Positions 1 through 14,276 of a DNA stretch of 64,000 bases are shown here, piece after piece (the stretch's first letter is position 1; each line of letters opens with the position of its first letter). A program made the position numbers and the translations under genes. The notes beneath the pieces are model-generated. The model searched no databases and was not told the origin of the DNA. It worked only from the letters and a program-made list of their open reading frames with translations. Source of the stretch: Symsagittifera roscoffensis (Eukaryota > Xenacoelomorpha > Acoela > Convolutidae); contig NC_087069.1 in assembly GCF_963678635.1 (NCBI RefSeq), forward strand, positions 36,809,959-36,873,958. Direction: 5' to 3'.

Positions 1-3000
1 TTTTGACCAAATTCCCGAAAAAAAAGCCAGTCTGGAGCTCACACTCGCGCAAAGAGCAAAACTTGGTGCAGTTATTGAAAGAAAGAACATTCTATTTCAG
101 CCAACTTGACTAAAAACCACTGACGTTCAACTCCTCATCAGCAGTTCATCAAAGCCAACAGATTCTCAATACGGATAATCGCTTTATTAAAGCGAGGAAC
201 GAAAACAGTCGGAGCGGACGACGTTTCCTTTCTATATTTGTTGAAAAGATCACATGCACTCAAAAAACCAGTGATTTTTTGACCAAATTCCCGAAAAAAA
301 AGCCAGTCTGGAGCTCACACTCGCGCAAAGAGCAAAACTTGGTGCAGTTATTGAAAGAAAGAACATTCTATTTCAGCCAACTTGACTAAAAACCACTGAC
401 GTTCAACTCCTCATCAGCAGTTCATCAAAGCCAACAGATTCTCAATACGGATAATCGCTTTATTAAAGCGAGGAACGAAAATAGTCGGAGCGGACGACGT
501 TTCCTTTCTATATTTGTTGAAAAGATCACATGCACTCAAAAAACCAGTGATTTTTTGATCAAATTCCCGAAAAATAAAGCCATTCGGGAGCTCACACTCG
601 CGCAAAGAGCAAAACTTGGTGCATGTATTGAAAGAAAGAACATTCTATTTCAGCCAACTTGACTAAAAGCCACTGACGTTCAACTCCTCAACAGCAGTTC
701 ATCAAAGCCAACAGATTCTCAATACGGATAATCGCTTTATTAAAGCGAGGAACGAAAACGGTCAGAGCGGACGACGCTTCCTTTCTATATTTGTTAAAAA
801 GATCACATGCACTCAAAAACCAGTAAATTTTTGACAAAATTTCCGAAAAATAAAGCCAGTCGGGAGCTCACGCTCGCGCAAAGAGCAAAACTTGATGCAT
901 TTATTGAAAGAAAGAACATTCTATTTCAGCCAACTTGACTAAAAGCCACTGACGTTCAACTCCTCAACAGCAGTTCATCAAAGCCAACAGATTCTCAATA
1001 CGGATAATCGCTTTATTAAAGCGAGGAACGAAAACGGTCAGAGCGGACGACGCTTCCTTTCTATATTTGTTAAAAAGATCACATGCACTCAAAAACCAGT
1101 AAATTTTTGACAAAATTTCCGAAAAATAAAGCCAGTCGGGAGTTCACGCTCGCGCAAAGAGCAAAACTTGATGCATTTATTGAAAGAAAGAACATTCTAT
1201 TTCAGCCAACTTGACTAAAAGCCACTGACGTTCAACTCCTCAACAGCAGTTCATCAAAGCCAACAGATTCTCAATACGGATAATCGCTTTATTAAAGCGA
1301 GGAACGAAAACGGTCAGAGCGGACGACGCTTCCTTTCTATATTTGTTAAAAAGATCACATGCACTCAAAAACCAGTAATTTTTTGACCAAGTTCCCGAAA
1401 AATAAAGCCAGTCGGGAGCTCACACTCACGCAAAGAGCAAAATGTGGTGCATTTATTGAAAGAAAGAACATTCTATTTCAGCCAACTTGACTAAAAGCCA
1501 CTGACGTTCAACTCCTCATCAGCAGTTCATCAAAGCCAACAGATTCTCAATACGGATAATCGCTTTATTAAAGCGAGGAACGAAAACGGCCAGAGCGGAC
1601 GACGCTTCCTTTCTATATTTGTTAAAAAGATCACATGCACTCAAAAACCAGTAAATTTTTGACAAAATTTCCGAAAAATAAAGCCAGTCGGGAGCTCACG
1701 CTCGCGCAAAGAGCAAAACTTGATGCATTTATTGAAAGAAAGAACATTCTATTTCAGCCAACTTGACTAAAAGCCACTGACTTTCAACTCCTCATCAGCA
1801 GTTCATCAAAGCCAACAGATTCTCAATACGGATAATCGCTTTATTAAAGCGAGGAACGAAAACAGTCGGAGCGGACGACGTTTCCTTTCTATATTTGTTG
1901 AAAAGATCACATGCACTCAAAAAACCAGTGATTTTTTGACCAAATTCCCGAAAAATAAAGCCATTCGGGAGCTCACACTCGCGCAAAGAGCAAAACTTGG
2001 TGCATGTATTGAAAGAAAGAACATTCTATTTCAGCCAACTTGACTAAAAGCCACTGACGTTCAACTCCTCAACAGCAGTTCATCAAAGCCAACAGATTCT
2101 CAATACGGATAATCGCTTTATTAAAGCGAGGAACGAAAACGGTCAGAGCGGACGACGCTTCCTTTCTATATTTGTTAAAAAGATCACATGCACTCAAAAA
2201 CCAGTAAATTTTTGACAAAATTTCCGAAAAATAAAGCCAGTCGGGAGCTCACGCTCGCGCAAAGAGCAAAACTTGATGCATTTATTGAAAGAAAGAACAT
2301 TCTATTTCAGCCAACTTGACTAAAAGCCACTGACGTTCAACTCCTCAACAGCAGTTCATCAAAGCCAACAGAATCTCAATACGGATAATCGCTTTATTAA
2401 AGCGAGGAACGAAAACGGTCAGAGCGGACGACGCTTCCTTTCTATATTTGTTAAAAAGATCACATGCACTCAAAAACCAGTAATTTTTTGACCAAATTCC
2501 CGAAAAATAAAGCCAGTCGGGAGCTCACACTCGCGCAAAGAGCAAAACTTGGTGCAGTTATTGAAAGAAAGAACATTCTATTTCAGCCAACTTGACTAAA
2601 AGCCACTGACGTTCAACTCCTCATCAGCAGTTCATCAAAGCCAACAGATTCTCAATACGGATAATCGCTTTATTAAAGCGAGGAACGAAAACGGTCGGAG
2701 TGGACGACGCTTCCTTTCTATATTTGTTGAAAAGATCACATGCACTCAAAAACCCAGTGATTTTTTGACCAAATTCCCGAAAAAAAAGCCAGTCTGGAGC
2801 TCACAATCGCGCAAAGAGCAAAACTTGGTGCAGTTATTGAAAGAAAGAACATTCTATTTCAGCCAACTTGACTAAAAACCACTGACGTTCAACTCCTCAT
2901 CAGCAGTTCATCAAAGCCAACAGATTCTCAATACGGATAATCGCTTTATTAAAGCGAGGAACGAAAACAGTCGGAGCGGACGACGTTTCCTTTCTATATT

Positions 3001-6000
3001 TGTTGAAAAGATCACATGCACTCAAAAAACCAGTGATTTTTTGACCAAATTCCCGAAAAAAAGCCAGTTTGGAGCTCACACTCGCGCAAAGAGCAAAACT
3101 TGGTGCAGTTATTGAAAGAAAGAACATTCTATTTCAGCCAACTTGACTAAAAACCACTGACGTTCAACTCCTCATCAGCAGTTCATCAAAGCCAACAGAT
3201 TCTCAATACGGATAATCGCTTTATTAAAGCGAGGAACGAAAACAGTCGGAGCGGACGACGTTTCCTTTCTATATTTGTTGAAAAGATCACATGCACTCAA
3301 AAAACCAGTGATTTTTTGACCAAATTCCCGAAAAAAAGCCAGTCTGGAGCTCACACTCGCGCAAAGAGCAAAACTTGGTGCAGTTATTGAAAGAAAGAAC
3401 ATTCTATTTCAGCCAACTTGACTAAAAACCACTGACGTTCAACTCCTCATCAGCAGTTCATCAAAGCCAACAGATTCTCAATACGGATAATCGCTTTATT
3501 AAAGCGAGGAACGAAAACGGTCAGAGCGGACGACGCTTCCTTTCTATATTTGTTAAAAAGATCACATGCACTCAAAAACCAGTAAATTTTTGACAAAATT
3601 TCCGAAAAATAAAGCCAGTCGGGAGCTCACGCTCGCGCAAAGAGCAAAACTTGATGCATTTATTGAAAGAAAGAACATTCTATTTCGGCCAACTTGACTA
3701 AAAGCCACTGACGTTCAACTCCTCAACAGCAGTTCATCAAAGCCAACAGATTCTCAATACGGATAATCGCTTTATTAAAGCGAGGAACGAAAACGGTCGG
3801 AGTGGACGACGCTTCCTTTCTATATTTGTTGAAAAGATCACATGCACTCAAAAACCCAGTGATTTTTTGACCAAATTCCCGAAAAAAAGCCAGTCTGGAG
3901 CTCACACTCGCGCAAAGAGCAAAACTTGGTGCAGTTATTGAAAGAAAGAACATTCTATTTCAGCCAACTTGACTAAAAACCACTGACGTTCAACTCCTCA
4001 TCAGCAGTTCATCAAAGCCAACAGATTCTCAATACGGATAATCGCTTTATTAAAGCGAGGAACGAAAACAGTCGGAGCGGACGACGTTTCCTTTCTATAT
4101 TTGTTGAAAAGATCACATGCACTCAAAAAACCAGTGATTTTTTGACCAAATTCCCGAAAAAAAAGCCAGTCTGGAGCTCACACTCGCGCAAAGAGCAAAA
4201 CTTGGTGCAGTTATTGAAAGAAAGAACATTCTATTTCAGCCAACTTGACTAAAAACCACTGACGTTCAACTCCTCATCAGCAGTTCATCAAAGCCAACAG
4301 ATTCTCAATACGGATAATCGCTTTATTAAAGCGAGGAACGAAAACAGTCGGAGCGGACGACGTTTCCTTTCTATATTTGTTGAAAAGATCACATGCACTC
4401 AAAAAACCAGTGATTTTTTGACCAAATTCCCGAAAAATAAAGCCATTCGGGAGCTCACACTCGCGCAAAGAGCAAAACTTGGTGCATGTATTGAAAGAAA
4501 GAACATTCTATTTCAGCCAACTTGACTAAAAGCCACTGACGTTCAACTCCTCAACAGCAGTTCATCAAAGCCAACAGATTCTCAATACGGATAATCGCTT
4601 TATTAAAGCGAGGAACGAAAACGGTCAGAGCGGACGACGCTTCCTTTCTATATTTGTTAAAAAGATCACATGCACTCAAAAACCAGTAAATTTTTGACAA
4701 AATTTCCGAAAAATAAAGCCAGTCGGGAGCTCACGCTCGCGCAAAGAGCAAAACTTGATGCATTTATTGAAAGAAAGAACATTCTATTTCAGCCAACTTG
4801 ACTAAAAGCCACTGACGTTCAACTCCTCAACAGCAGTTCATCAAAGCCAACAGATTCTCAATACGGATAATCGCTTTATTAAAGCGAGGAACGAAAACGG
4901 TCAGAGCGGACGACGCTTCCTTTCTATATTTGTTAAAAAGATCACATGCACTCAAAAACCAGTAATTTTTTGACCAAATTCCCGAAATATAAAGCCAGTC
5001 GGGAGCTCACACTCACGCAAAGAGCAAAATGTGGTGCATTTATTGAAAGAAAGAACATTCTATTTCAGCCAACTTGACTAAAAGCCACTGACGTTCAACT
5101 CCTCATCAGCAGTTCATCAAAGCCAACAGATTCTCAATACGGATAATCGCTTTATTAAAGCGAGGAACGAAAACGGCCAGAGCGGACGACGCTTCCTTTC
5201 TATATTTGTTAAAAAGATCACATGCACTCAAAAAACCAGTAATTTTTTGACCAAATTGCCCAAAAATAAAACCAGTCGGGAGCTCACACTCACGCAAAGA
5301 GCAAAATGTGGTGCATTTATTGAAAGAAAGAACATTCTATTTCAGCCAACTTGACTAAAAGCCACTGACGTTCAACTCCTCATCAGCAGTTCATCAAAGC
5401 CAACAGATTCTCAATACGGATAATCGCTTTATTAAAGCGAGGAACGAAAACGGTCGGAGCGGACGACACTTCCTTTCTATGTTTGTTGAAAAGATCACAT
5501 GCACTCAAAAAACCAGTGATTTTTTGACCAAATTCCCAAAAAAAAGCCAGTCGAGAGCTCACACTCGCGCAAAGAGCAAAACTTGGTGCATTTATTGAAA
5601 GAAAGAACATTCTATTTCAGCCAACTTGACTAAAAGCCACTGACGTTCAACTCCTCATCAGCAGTTCATCAAAGCCAACAGATTCTCAATACGGATAATC
5701 GCTTTATTAAAGCGAGGAACGAAAACGGTCGGAGCGGACGACGCTTCCTTTCTATATTTGTTGAAAAGATCACATGCACTCAAAAAACCATTGATTTTTT
5801 GACCAAATTTCCGAAAAATAAAGCCAGTCGGGAGCTCACACTTGCGCAAATAGCAAAACTTGGTGCATTTATTGAAAGAAAGAACATTCTATTTCAGCCA
5901 ACTTGAATAAAAGCCACTGACGTTCAACTCCTCATCAGCAGTTCATCAAAGCCAACAAGTTCTCAATACGGATAATCGCTTTATTAAAGCGAGGAACGAA

Positions 6001-6606
6001 AACGGTCGGAGCGGACGACGCTTCCTTTCTATATTTGTTGAAAAGATCACATGCACTCAAAAAACCATTGATTTTTTGACCAAATTTCCGAAAAATAAAG
6101 CCAGTCGGGAGCTCACACTTGCGCAAATAGCAAAACTTGGTGCATTTATTGAAAGAAAGAACATTCTATTTCAGCCAACTTGAATAAAAGCCACTGACGT
6201 TCAACTCCTCATCAGCAGTTCATCAAAGCCAACAAGTTCTCAATACGGATAATCGCTTTATTAAAGCGAGGAACGAAAACGGTCGGAGCGGACGACGCTT
6301 CCTTTCTATATTTGTTGAAAAGATCACATGCACTCAAAAAACCATTGATTTTTTGACCAAATTTCCGAAAAATAAAGCCAGTCGGGAGCTCACACTTGCG
6401 CAAATAGCAAAACTTGGTGCATTTATTGAAAGAAAGAACATTCTATTTCAGCCAACTTGAATAAAAGCCACTGACGTTCAACTCCTCATCAGCAGTTCAT
6501 CAAAGCCAACAAGTTCTCAATACGGATAATCGCTTTATTAAAGCGAGGAACGAAAACGGTCGGAGCGGACGACGCTTCCTTTCTATATTTGTTGAAAAGA
6601 TCACAT
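1..6606. repeat. ~276-bp tandem satellite array, about 24 copies
   Basis: The block is a head-to-tail array of units 275-277 bp long. The landmark CGCTTTATTAAAGCG recurs from position 180 to 6531, 24 times at a mean spacing of 276 bp. The last unit breaks off near 6606 and the first is cut by the window edge. Units differ by a few substitutions and by 1-2 nt indels in an A-run. Variant types recur in blocks: the 'gcatgtattg' variant appears near 620, 2005 and 4485, at multiples of the unit length, which suggests higher-order amplification. Each unit carries a 63-76 codon minus-strand ORF, but unit lengths are not multiples of three and the frames do not join. I see no gene here. Confidence 0.97.
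180..194. repeat. 15-bp palindrome in each satellite unit (first copy)
   Basis: CGCTTTA-T-TAAAGCG has perfect 7-bp arms around a single central base. It is conserved in essentially every unit down to 6531-6545, although flanking bases vary. It could be a protein-binding site or a structural element of the satellite; no function is shown. Confidence 0.7.
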
Positions 6607-8345
6607 GGACTGAAACATTAGAGGTATTTGCACTCGCCAAACTGTGCACTGAATAGGCGCAACTTATGATATCCAGAGATAATTCTATAAAATGTTCCAA
6701 ATCCTTAGTGAAGTTCCGTTTACAAAATTTTCGTGAATTCCGCGTACGAACACATGTACCGTAAGTTTTGTCGGCGCAAATGTTTTTTCGCGGATTCTGC
6801 AACAGGGGATAAAAAAAAGTTAGTTGTTTTTGATTCCTCAATTGCAAGTGGATTCTGCAAACTGTAAGTGGATTCCGCAATTTAATTATTAAACTCAACC
6901 AAACTAGTTCTTGCATATGAACAAACAAAAGACAGAGCTTGCATTACTTTCTGGCAATGCGGAATTCAAAAGCAAGTAATTAACCCATGCCACCAACAGA
7001 ATCCACGAACAAACAAATCTTAAATCATGAGTTAACTAAATCGATAGATGAGTCCTCAGTATTTAGGATAAACTTTCCCAGCAATTTTTTTGATCATTTT
7101 GAAACACAAATCATCGAATATTTTTTCGGGATTATAGTGAGTTTAGAGTAATTTTAACTCATCAGTATTTGAGATAAGATGGGAGTGAATTCAAATGGTT
7201 TAATGAGATGAGAGAGTTATAGGGGGAGAAGTCCCATAGTGAGAGGTATAGTAGAGACTGTTAATTATTTTACTTGGGCGTAAGTTGGCAAGAACTGAGA
7301 TTGGCTGTAAGAGGTAATTTCGGGGCAGGAACTGAGATCGAAGTTGAAGTTGGGGGTAATTTGGCAGGAATTGAGATCGAAGTTGAGGGTTAGTTCGCAC
7401 GAATTGATATCGAACATTTGGGGTAACTGAGATCGAACTCGCAGGTGTTAATATAAAAAAGTTAAATTCAAACGCTACTATATGTGTAAATGAATACGCA
7501 AGCAAAATGTGGAAACCACTTGCAATTTCCGGATTCCGCTTAAAATTGCGAAATCCGCAACAGCTCAAATTTACAAAACATACTTTTAATTCATTGTAGG
7601 CTCCAGAAACTAATCTGGATTCCGAAAATTAGCTTATTTTTGGAGCTGTTTTGATATTCGGTACAGTGTTTTAGAATTTTGTTTATGGATACCAAAACAG
7701 CAAAAACGACCAAAGAAAAGTAACAATTTTGCAGATTCAGCGACAAAACTGATTTTAGCTTGTTGCGGAATCGGCTTACAATTCACAAAACGCACAGTTT
7801 GGCCTCGTTGTGGCTCTTTTTGATAGCAGCGACAGCAAAAAAAACTCGAACTAAATAAACAATATTCGAGAAAAATACGGCGTTAAAAATTTAACTTACA
7901 GATATAAGAGATGTTTTGAAAACTATTTTACCAAAAAAATGGGTTGCAGTACGATTGCGGGCCAACAACCCAAAGAGCACTCTCAGAGTTTTCCGGAAGA
8001 TCGCGTTCTTAACATCATTTGGAATCATTGATAGCTAAAATTTTTTATCTCGGCCCACAAACGCGAGAATGGTAAACCTATAAAAAAAAGACTGCTAGTA
8101 TAGCAAAACAAAGCCTTGAATGCTTTCTCTACCGTTGATTTGGTCTAAACTAGTTTTTTTGGTCTATGCAAAATATATTAAAGCAAGACTGCTTGCATGT
8201 CTGGGAAATTTTTGAGTATTTTGATTGCATTTTAAGGACAACAAAAAATTTTAATTGGAAAACTTTTTTAAAAAGCTGAAATAAATTAGAAAAGTTTTTC
8301 AGATTTTTTATAGACTTCCCGGGTTGACTCTCAGACAGGAAAAAA
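6607..8345. other. Non-coding spacer with degenerate short repeats
   Basis: No ORF here has a recognisable domain. Bases 7275-7450 hold a degenerate tandem repeat around 'ggaactgagatcgaagttg'. Bases 7500-7815 contain a dispersed motif (non-coding AATCCGCTTACAATTC...CACAG type) that recurs near 9520-9570 and 14366-14420. The rest is AT-rich with no signal I can name. Confidence 0.6.
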
Positions 8346-8384
8346 GCTTATCATACAATTTTCATAAAAAATTGTCTGATAAGC
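8346..8384. repeat. Short hairpin repeat, GCTTATCATACAAT family
   Basis: GCTTATCATACAAT is followed ten or so bases later by ATTGTCTGATAAGC, an inverted copy with one mismatch. Similar halves occur at 8520-8563 and 9056-9075, and a full pair at 15881-15991. The family looks like a tiny fold-back element or MITE remnant. There is no coding content. Confidence 0.65.
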
Positions 8385-8399
8385 GTTTTTTTAAATCAA

Positions 8400-10600
8400 A
8401 AGTTTGTTTTTCGAAAATTTTTCTGATTTGGTTTAAGTTTCAAAGCATACAAATTAATGGCAGTTTTGTTTAGATGAGAGCAACTTAGATAACCAAAAAA
8501 ATTTTAGCAAAAAAAGGATCTTCATACAATTTCATATAAGAAAAATGTCTGATAAGCTTTTTTCTATAGAAAAAAAAAACATTTTTGATATGGAAAAAAG
8601 TTTTTATTCTTTTTTGATTGAAAACTCGCTTCTGTACTTGAGCAAACTACGAAAAAAGGTGCAGACATTTTTTGAAATATTGTATCTATAATATAGTCCA
8701 GGTTGAAATTTTCACCCAAAAAACAGAGGCAAGTCACAAGCAGTTTTTTAATTTTCATATGCTAATATTAATATTAACTTGTAGAAACAACGATGCCTCT
8801 ATTCTTAGCCATCACAACTTTCGATGTAAATTAATCTAGCCATATACAAAAATGTATGTTTTTGGTATAAAATTCTAAGTGAAATGAATTACATTAACTT
8901 AAATGGCCCATATCAGCGAATAAAGTTTATCTGCGTGGTAACTGCCACCTATTCTCTGATTTTTTTAATGATAGAAATCCTTTGTTCCTTGGTTATTGTG
9001 TGAATGGATAAAACACAAAACTTCCAAACACATTTTGCAGGCATTTTTTATGGAAAAAAAGCTTATCATACACTTTTTTTAGTAAAACAAAACTGCTTTT
9101 GCTTTTTTCACACAATTTTTGTGATGAAAAGTCTTGTTAATTTGATTATTTGTTATTTAATTCCTTAGTGTGTCATAAAAACTTGTTATAAAAATTCATA
9201 ACATGTACAAGTTTAGTGTTTTGCTAATTTTGTACAATTTTTTTGGTCTATAAATGTATAATAGAAACTTTTTTTCATAATATGCAATTGTACGATAAAC
9301 AGTTAGTTCTTGTCAACGCGGTTTTCAGGGGTCAGTTCTAGAAGTTGACTACACTTTTTCAATCCTTACGTGGCCAAAATGTGGAATTGATAGGCGCACA
9401 ATTTAGGACTCCGGAGAAAAAGGATTGCTGGATTCCAGAGACAAATCTTTAAACATGTTAAAACTTTGGTGGAACGATCAAAGAAAATGAAAGAACCAAC
9501 AAAGAACAAAGGGAGCGTCCTTGCTGCGTAATCCGCTCACAAATTACAAAATACACAGTTCGACCTCGTAATGATACAGAAAAAGACTGCTAGTACATTT
9601 TAAATGGAAATTCCACAAAAAAACACTCTCGCAAAACATTCGAAATTTATTTTCCTAATTATTTTTCTTGTTCTTTTTCAGTCAATAAATAGTGTATGTT
9701 TTTTTTTCTATTTTTTGTTACTGAAACAGTCATGATTATCTGGGGATTTACTATTATTTAAGCAAATTTTTTCTAAGTTTGATGAGAATTTTCAGGTTTA
9801 ATATCGAGAAGAAACCCGGTTGCAAGTATTAGTTGTGGAAAGCAAACAGTGCATTTGTTAAAATGTTGGATATCCAAAAAACTGTGGAGTTACGATTTAT
9901 TTTCAAGCAAATTTAGTTAATCATATTTGATTTAACAAGTAGTACTTTAAAGATAATTAATTGAATGCCAAAAGATGCGTCTATCCTGAACATCAATTTC
10001 TCACAAACAGCAATGAAAGTTTTCAATATTTCCAGAAAAATGTTTGAAACCACTTGGGCGGATTGGTTGAAAAAAAGGGTACATTTTGCTGCCAAATTGT
10101 GCATTGTGCGAAATGCAAATTGATTCCGCAACAAGGACCCTCTCTTGAGCTGAAAAAAATATTCAAAATCGGACTGGGAAAGGAAAGTTAATCCAGTAGA
10201 CTATTAACAATTCAAATGGATTCATCTAGCACGGTGAGTTTTTTTAAAAGAAGTATGTACTTCACAAATTCAAATTGCGAGACTTGTATTTGGAACTTAA
10301 TCCAGCAGACCAAGGAACGATCGAAGGTATATCGGATTTACAGAAGAGCTGTTAAAAATATTAGGTCAATTGCTAGTCCCAATCAGAACCAATGGATGAT
10401 CATTCGATAAAACAACGTTTTTCATCACGGACGATCATGAACGCAACATTCTTGGAAATGATAACCTTCCTCATTTCGGGATCTAGGTGTCACTGACACT
10501 TTTTTTAGTTTAGGATTAGTCAAGAAACTAGGTGAATTGACAATTGCGTCGGATGATTCAAGAAAAAAACCGACGTTTTTTTTCTTCAGAAGTTGGAAAA
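8400..10600. other. Non-coding spacer
   Basis: No supported gene. It contains hairpin-family fragments near 8520 and 9056, and one copy (about 9425-9575) of a ~150-bp repeat described separately. Confidence 0.5.
9425..9575. repeat. Dispersed ~150-bp repeat, copy 1
   Basis: Starting at 'ggattccagagacaaatc', this stretch aligns by eye with 14277-14420, including 'gagcgtccttg' and the 'aatccgct...caca.ttcg.cctcgtaat' tail. A related tail occurs near 7762-7815. The origin is unknown and no coding potential was seen. Confidence 0.6.
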
Positions 10601-10603
10601 ATT

Positions 10604-11449
10604 TTAAACCTTTTCAGCTAAAAAGAAGAAGGGTAATGTTACATCTGTTACCAGCCGAAAAGCAAGAGCTAGATAAACTGATCTGATCATCATCATCACC
10701 ATCATAAATTCCGCCTTCTTCCGTTCAAACGGGTGGGCGGGATACTCCTGAATCGTAGAGCGCCAGAGTTTGCAGTAGTGTGCGTCGGCTTCTGTCAGTC
10801 TTCGTCTTCCCATTTTCTCCTTCACTTCGTCTTTCTTGGCTTTCCAATGGGTCAAGGAAAAGCGCTACTTGGATTGAATTACCGTCTTCTCTGTCCAGCC
10901 AACGCAATTTAGCGGGTTCAACAAAATCAATAACAGTCTTCTGAATGCCAATTCGGCTCATAATGGAGTTTGATAGAGAGCGATCTAAAAAAATTACCCA
11001 TCACATCATTCTGACCATGCGTTTTTCCGTTGAAAGACCTCCCATCCGTTTGTGTTCTTTTATGAGTGGCCAAATTTTACAGGAGTACTCCATCACTGGT
11101 CGGACACAAGTACAATGAATACTACCTCTTTGTTTCACATTCAGTCCCCGCTTGCCGAGTAACACTCAACCATGGTTATGGAATGAAAACCATGCTTTCT
11201 TGATACAAAATTGACTGACACTCTCCAACTTGTCAAAACTGTTACAGGGTGCAGGATCATTTATAACTGGATTTGATATGTAGAACACTGAAATTTTGAC
11301 TCGTGAGGGAATAAACGTCCGCTAATGCCAGTACATCGTCCATGTACCCAATTTCTGCAAAGAGAGCACATAACTGAGTTTCTGCCAACCCTACTCCCAC
11401 ATACTCCACAGAAGCCCCAAGGATCGACAAAAACTAGATATACTGACAC
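10604..11449 (-). pseudogene. Decayed non-LTR retrotransposon (LINE-type) C-terminal fragment
   Basis: Read on the minus strand, 11449-11261 encodes a zinc-finger-like patch (CGVCGSRVG, MCSLC, WVHGRCTGISGRL) of the kind found downstream of the reverse transcriptase in many invertebrate LINE polyproteins. Further 3' come fragments reading CVRPVMEYS, EKRMVRM and then, at 10961-10725, a KLRW patch and, in another frame, KLWRSTIQEYPAHPFE. This is the usual C-terminal order of such proteins. Frameshifts and stops break the frame repeatedly, so it is a dead copy. The RT core itself is not recognisable upstream of 11449. The clade (CR1/RTE/other) is not resolved. Confidence 0.75.
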
Positions 11450-13428
11450 CCAAAGAAATTATCAAGCAATTAAAAAGTTGTGACAACGACAGATTTAGGA
11501 GCCCAGACATGTTCAATTGCTAGAAAGACAAGTCAAATAAACAGGCATTAGATTCGAAATTTATAAAACTAGAAAACTTCAAGAATACAGAGCAGATACT
11601 TTTTTTCCACAAACTGGTAGACAAAGTCGCATCTCAAGTGTCTCAAAAAATTATCGGAGAAATTTTTTTTACCTATAAAGACCTTAAAAATTTTTCAGTC
11701 GATTCTTTCCAGGTGAAATTACCAGCAAGCAAGGTTTTTTAAATATTGTGGTTAGAGTTAGTACCGGTACCTACTAAGTTTTTAACTGTTTTTCACGGAC
11801 TTGGCGACATCACTAACGAGTTTCAATTCTTAATGGACTCAACCAATGGAAACGTTTATTATTCAAACGTTCACCTGGACACATATTAAACTCTTCTGGA
11901 GAAGCATTTGCGTAAAGCAAGAAGTTGCTAAAAATAATTTGAAACTTCGATACGAACAGACTTGTTATTAAAAGGCAAAAATTCACGGTTTTCAAAAAAA
12001 AAATTGAATGGCTCGGTATCGAATTATCAGAATGCAGTAAAATTTATTGGAAGAAAAAGCTATCGCAATTACTTCAATTCTAATTCTACGGAATCTAGAA
12101 AAAGTACATCTATCCATTGGAACGACAAAACAATTTATGGATTTTGTTTCAAATCTTGCATCTATCGAAACTTTTCATGAACTCAGTTGCACAAAAAACC
12201 AATTCAAGTGGTCATAAATAATTAACCTGAAAGAAAAACCCAAATCAGACTTAAGCTACAAACATGAGCTGAAACTGATGCTTCCCAGAACGGCCTGGGC
12301 GCTTCACTCGAGCAAGTCCAAAAAAGTGATTGGAGATTGGTCTCAATCACGAACAGAATTTCAAACCCTCAGGAAGCAATTTTTCAACATACAATTTTGA
12401 ACAAATTGTCGTCGTGTAAGCCGTCGAACACTAGATATACTACCTTTACGAGACAATCACATGGCGAAAATTTAGGCATTATCTTGTTAGCGCAGACATA
12501 AGACATTTCATAGTCGCCCAACAAGTTGGGAAAATAAGTTTTACGTTTCATTTTTTACTGTAAATTGCCTAGCCAGAAAAACACGAGTTTTCATGATCTA
12601 TTTCAGAAAATTCCAATGAGAAAACATTCAAAATGCTGGAAAGACTATTGTAGATTGAAAAACTTCCTCAGAAAAACGCTCTACTTACTAAAAAATACAA
12701 TGTTTGGAACCTCTCTTTAAGGCAAAAGAAGGAAAAAAGCGTTGAAGGCAAAAAAAGGAAAAAAAAGTTCACTCTCAAATTTTCTACGAGGATCTTCATA
12801 CAACAACACTACTGTGAATGGACAACAAATCGAGTTTACTTTTCGCATTACAAACATTGGCACTAAAACGGTTTCACGAAACTCACCCAGAAAAATTTGG
12901 TATGAAAATTTAGTTCGAATATTTTTGGTGGCCTCATATCAACTGAATGATTTTACTTTCATGGAAAAAAACTATTCCCTTGCATCAAAACAGGTAAAAA
13001 ATTAAGGCATTTGCAATCTGCAAAAAAGAACCACCACCTTCCTTGTTTGAATTTTGTAAACAAAGAAATCGATTCAGGCTTTTTTCGACCACTGGTTTGA
13101 AATTGGGGATTTTGTAATTGTATTTTTCTTTTCAAAAAAAATCGAGCATTTCTGTGAAAGTAGTTATTGCATTCGGCGTCATTTTTTTTCATTCACATGG
13201 AGTTTTCAATCAATACGAGCTCATGTTTTAATGGTTTGTTCTGGTTTAAATAAATTTTAATATTCCAAAAAATTTGATTTTATCTTTTGCACAGTACCGA
13301 TAACCGCTTCGCCGGATTGGTCAAAAACTTAGTGCATAAGTTTCACTCGAACTTACCAATGGTGTCATAAAAGTTTCAGAAACGTTTTACAATTGACACG
13401 GTTTGAAAAATTATCTGGAGTCTTCAGA
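11450..13428. other. Non-coding spacer
   Basis: About 2 kb without a supported gene. Short ORFs of 60-87 codons here have no domain, no plausible splice partners and biased low-complexity composition. Confidence 0.5.
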
Positions 13429-13925
13429 GTACAATTCAGACGTAAGTAAATTGTGAAAATTAGTTTTGGGCTGCTAATGATAGAGTTGAAGATATTTCGC
13501 CGGACAAAAAGAACCGTCATCGAGAGGAGAAAAGATACGACTCATAACCTAGCCCACATCAACTCATGAGAAGTTTTTACTAACCAGCACAGCAAAGAAA
13601 CGTAAAAATATTCTGCGGTTTAAGCCAAAGTAACGAGAAAACCGTCCAATTCAGACGTAAGGAGTACAATTCAGACGTAAATACTTTTTGAAAAATAGTT
13701 TTTGGGCTGCTGATGATAGAGGTGAGGATGGTCATTCAGATAATTCGCCGGATAACAAGAACCGTCAGAGGAAAACGGATACGATTCCGACCCTTGACCA
13801 ACTTCTCTACTGGGGACGCTCTCCTTGAAGCGCCATCAACCCAAGAGTGTCTAGTACTAACCAGCCCAACTAAGAAAACTAAAATTCTTCTGAAACTTAA
13901 GCCAAAGTAACGTGAAAACCTATTA
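13429..13925. repeat. Tandem duplication of a ~240-bp segment
   Basis: Two diverged copies begin with 'gtacaattcagacgtaa', at about 13429 and 13669. They continue in parallel through 'gggctgct.atgatagag', 'ttcgccgga', 'agaaccgtca' and end with 'aagccaaagtaacg.gaaaac'. The small ORFs found in both orientations are not conserved between copies. Confidence 0.75.
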
Positions 13926-14276
13926 CCGACCATTGAGCGAGAATAATATCCAATCTAAAAACTTAAGACTGAAACTTGAAAGTGGGGAAAAACCTTTGAA
14001 CTCTGATATAGCAACACGCCACAGTTCTTCGTAAAAATCAAATGTTTCAAGGGTAGGTTTACCATTCCTGATTTTTTTCTACATGAATTATGGTCAAAGA
14101 AAAGAAGACTTGGACTAAAAACACCAGGGGGAGGTGGCGATCACTCAATCGGATAACCGGTCAAAGGACGAAGACGATCTCAAAAAAATCAAACCGACCA
14201 TCAAAACTTAAGTCAAAGAAGACCAGATACCAGCAAGAGATATCCGAGAGGAAGAACTTCTCTACAATCTGTATCC

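Noticed and set aside
1-6403. Repeated 63-76 codon minus-strand ORFs as a multigene family
   Set aside because: They are the same stretch of a satellite unit seen again and again. Unit length is not a multiple of three, some copies are broken, and there is no promoter or splice context.
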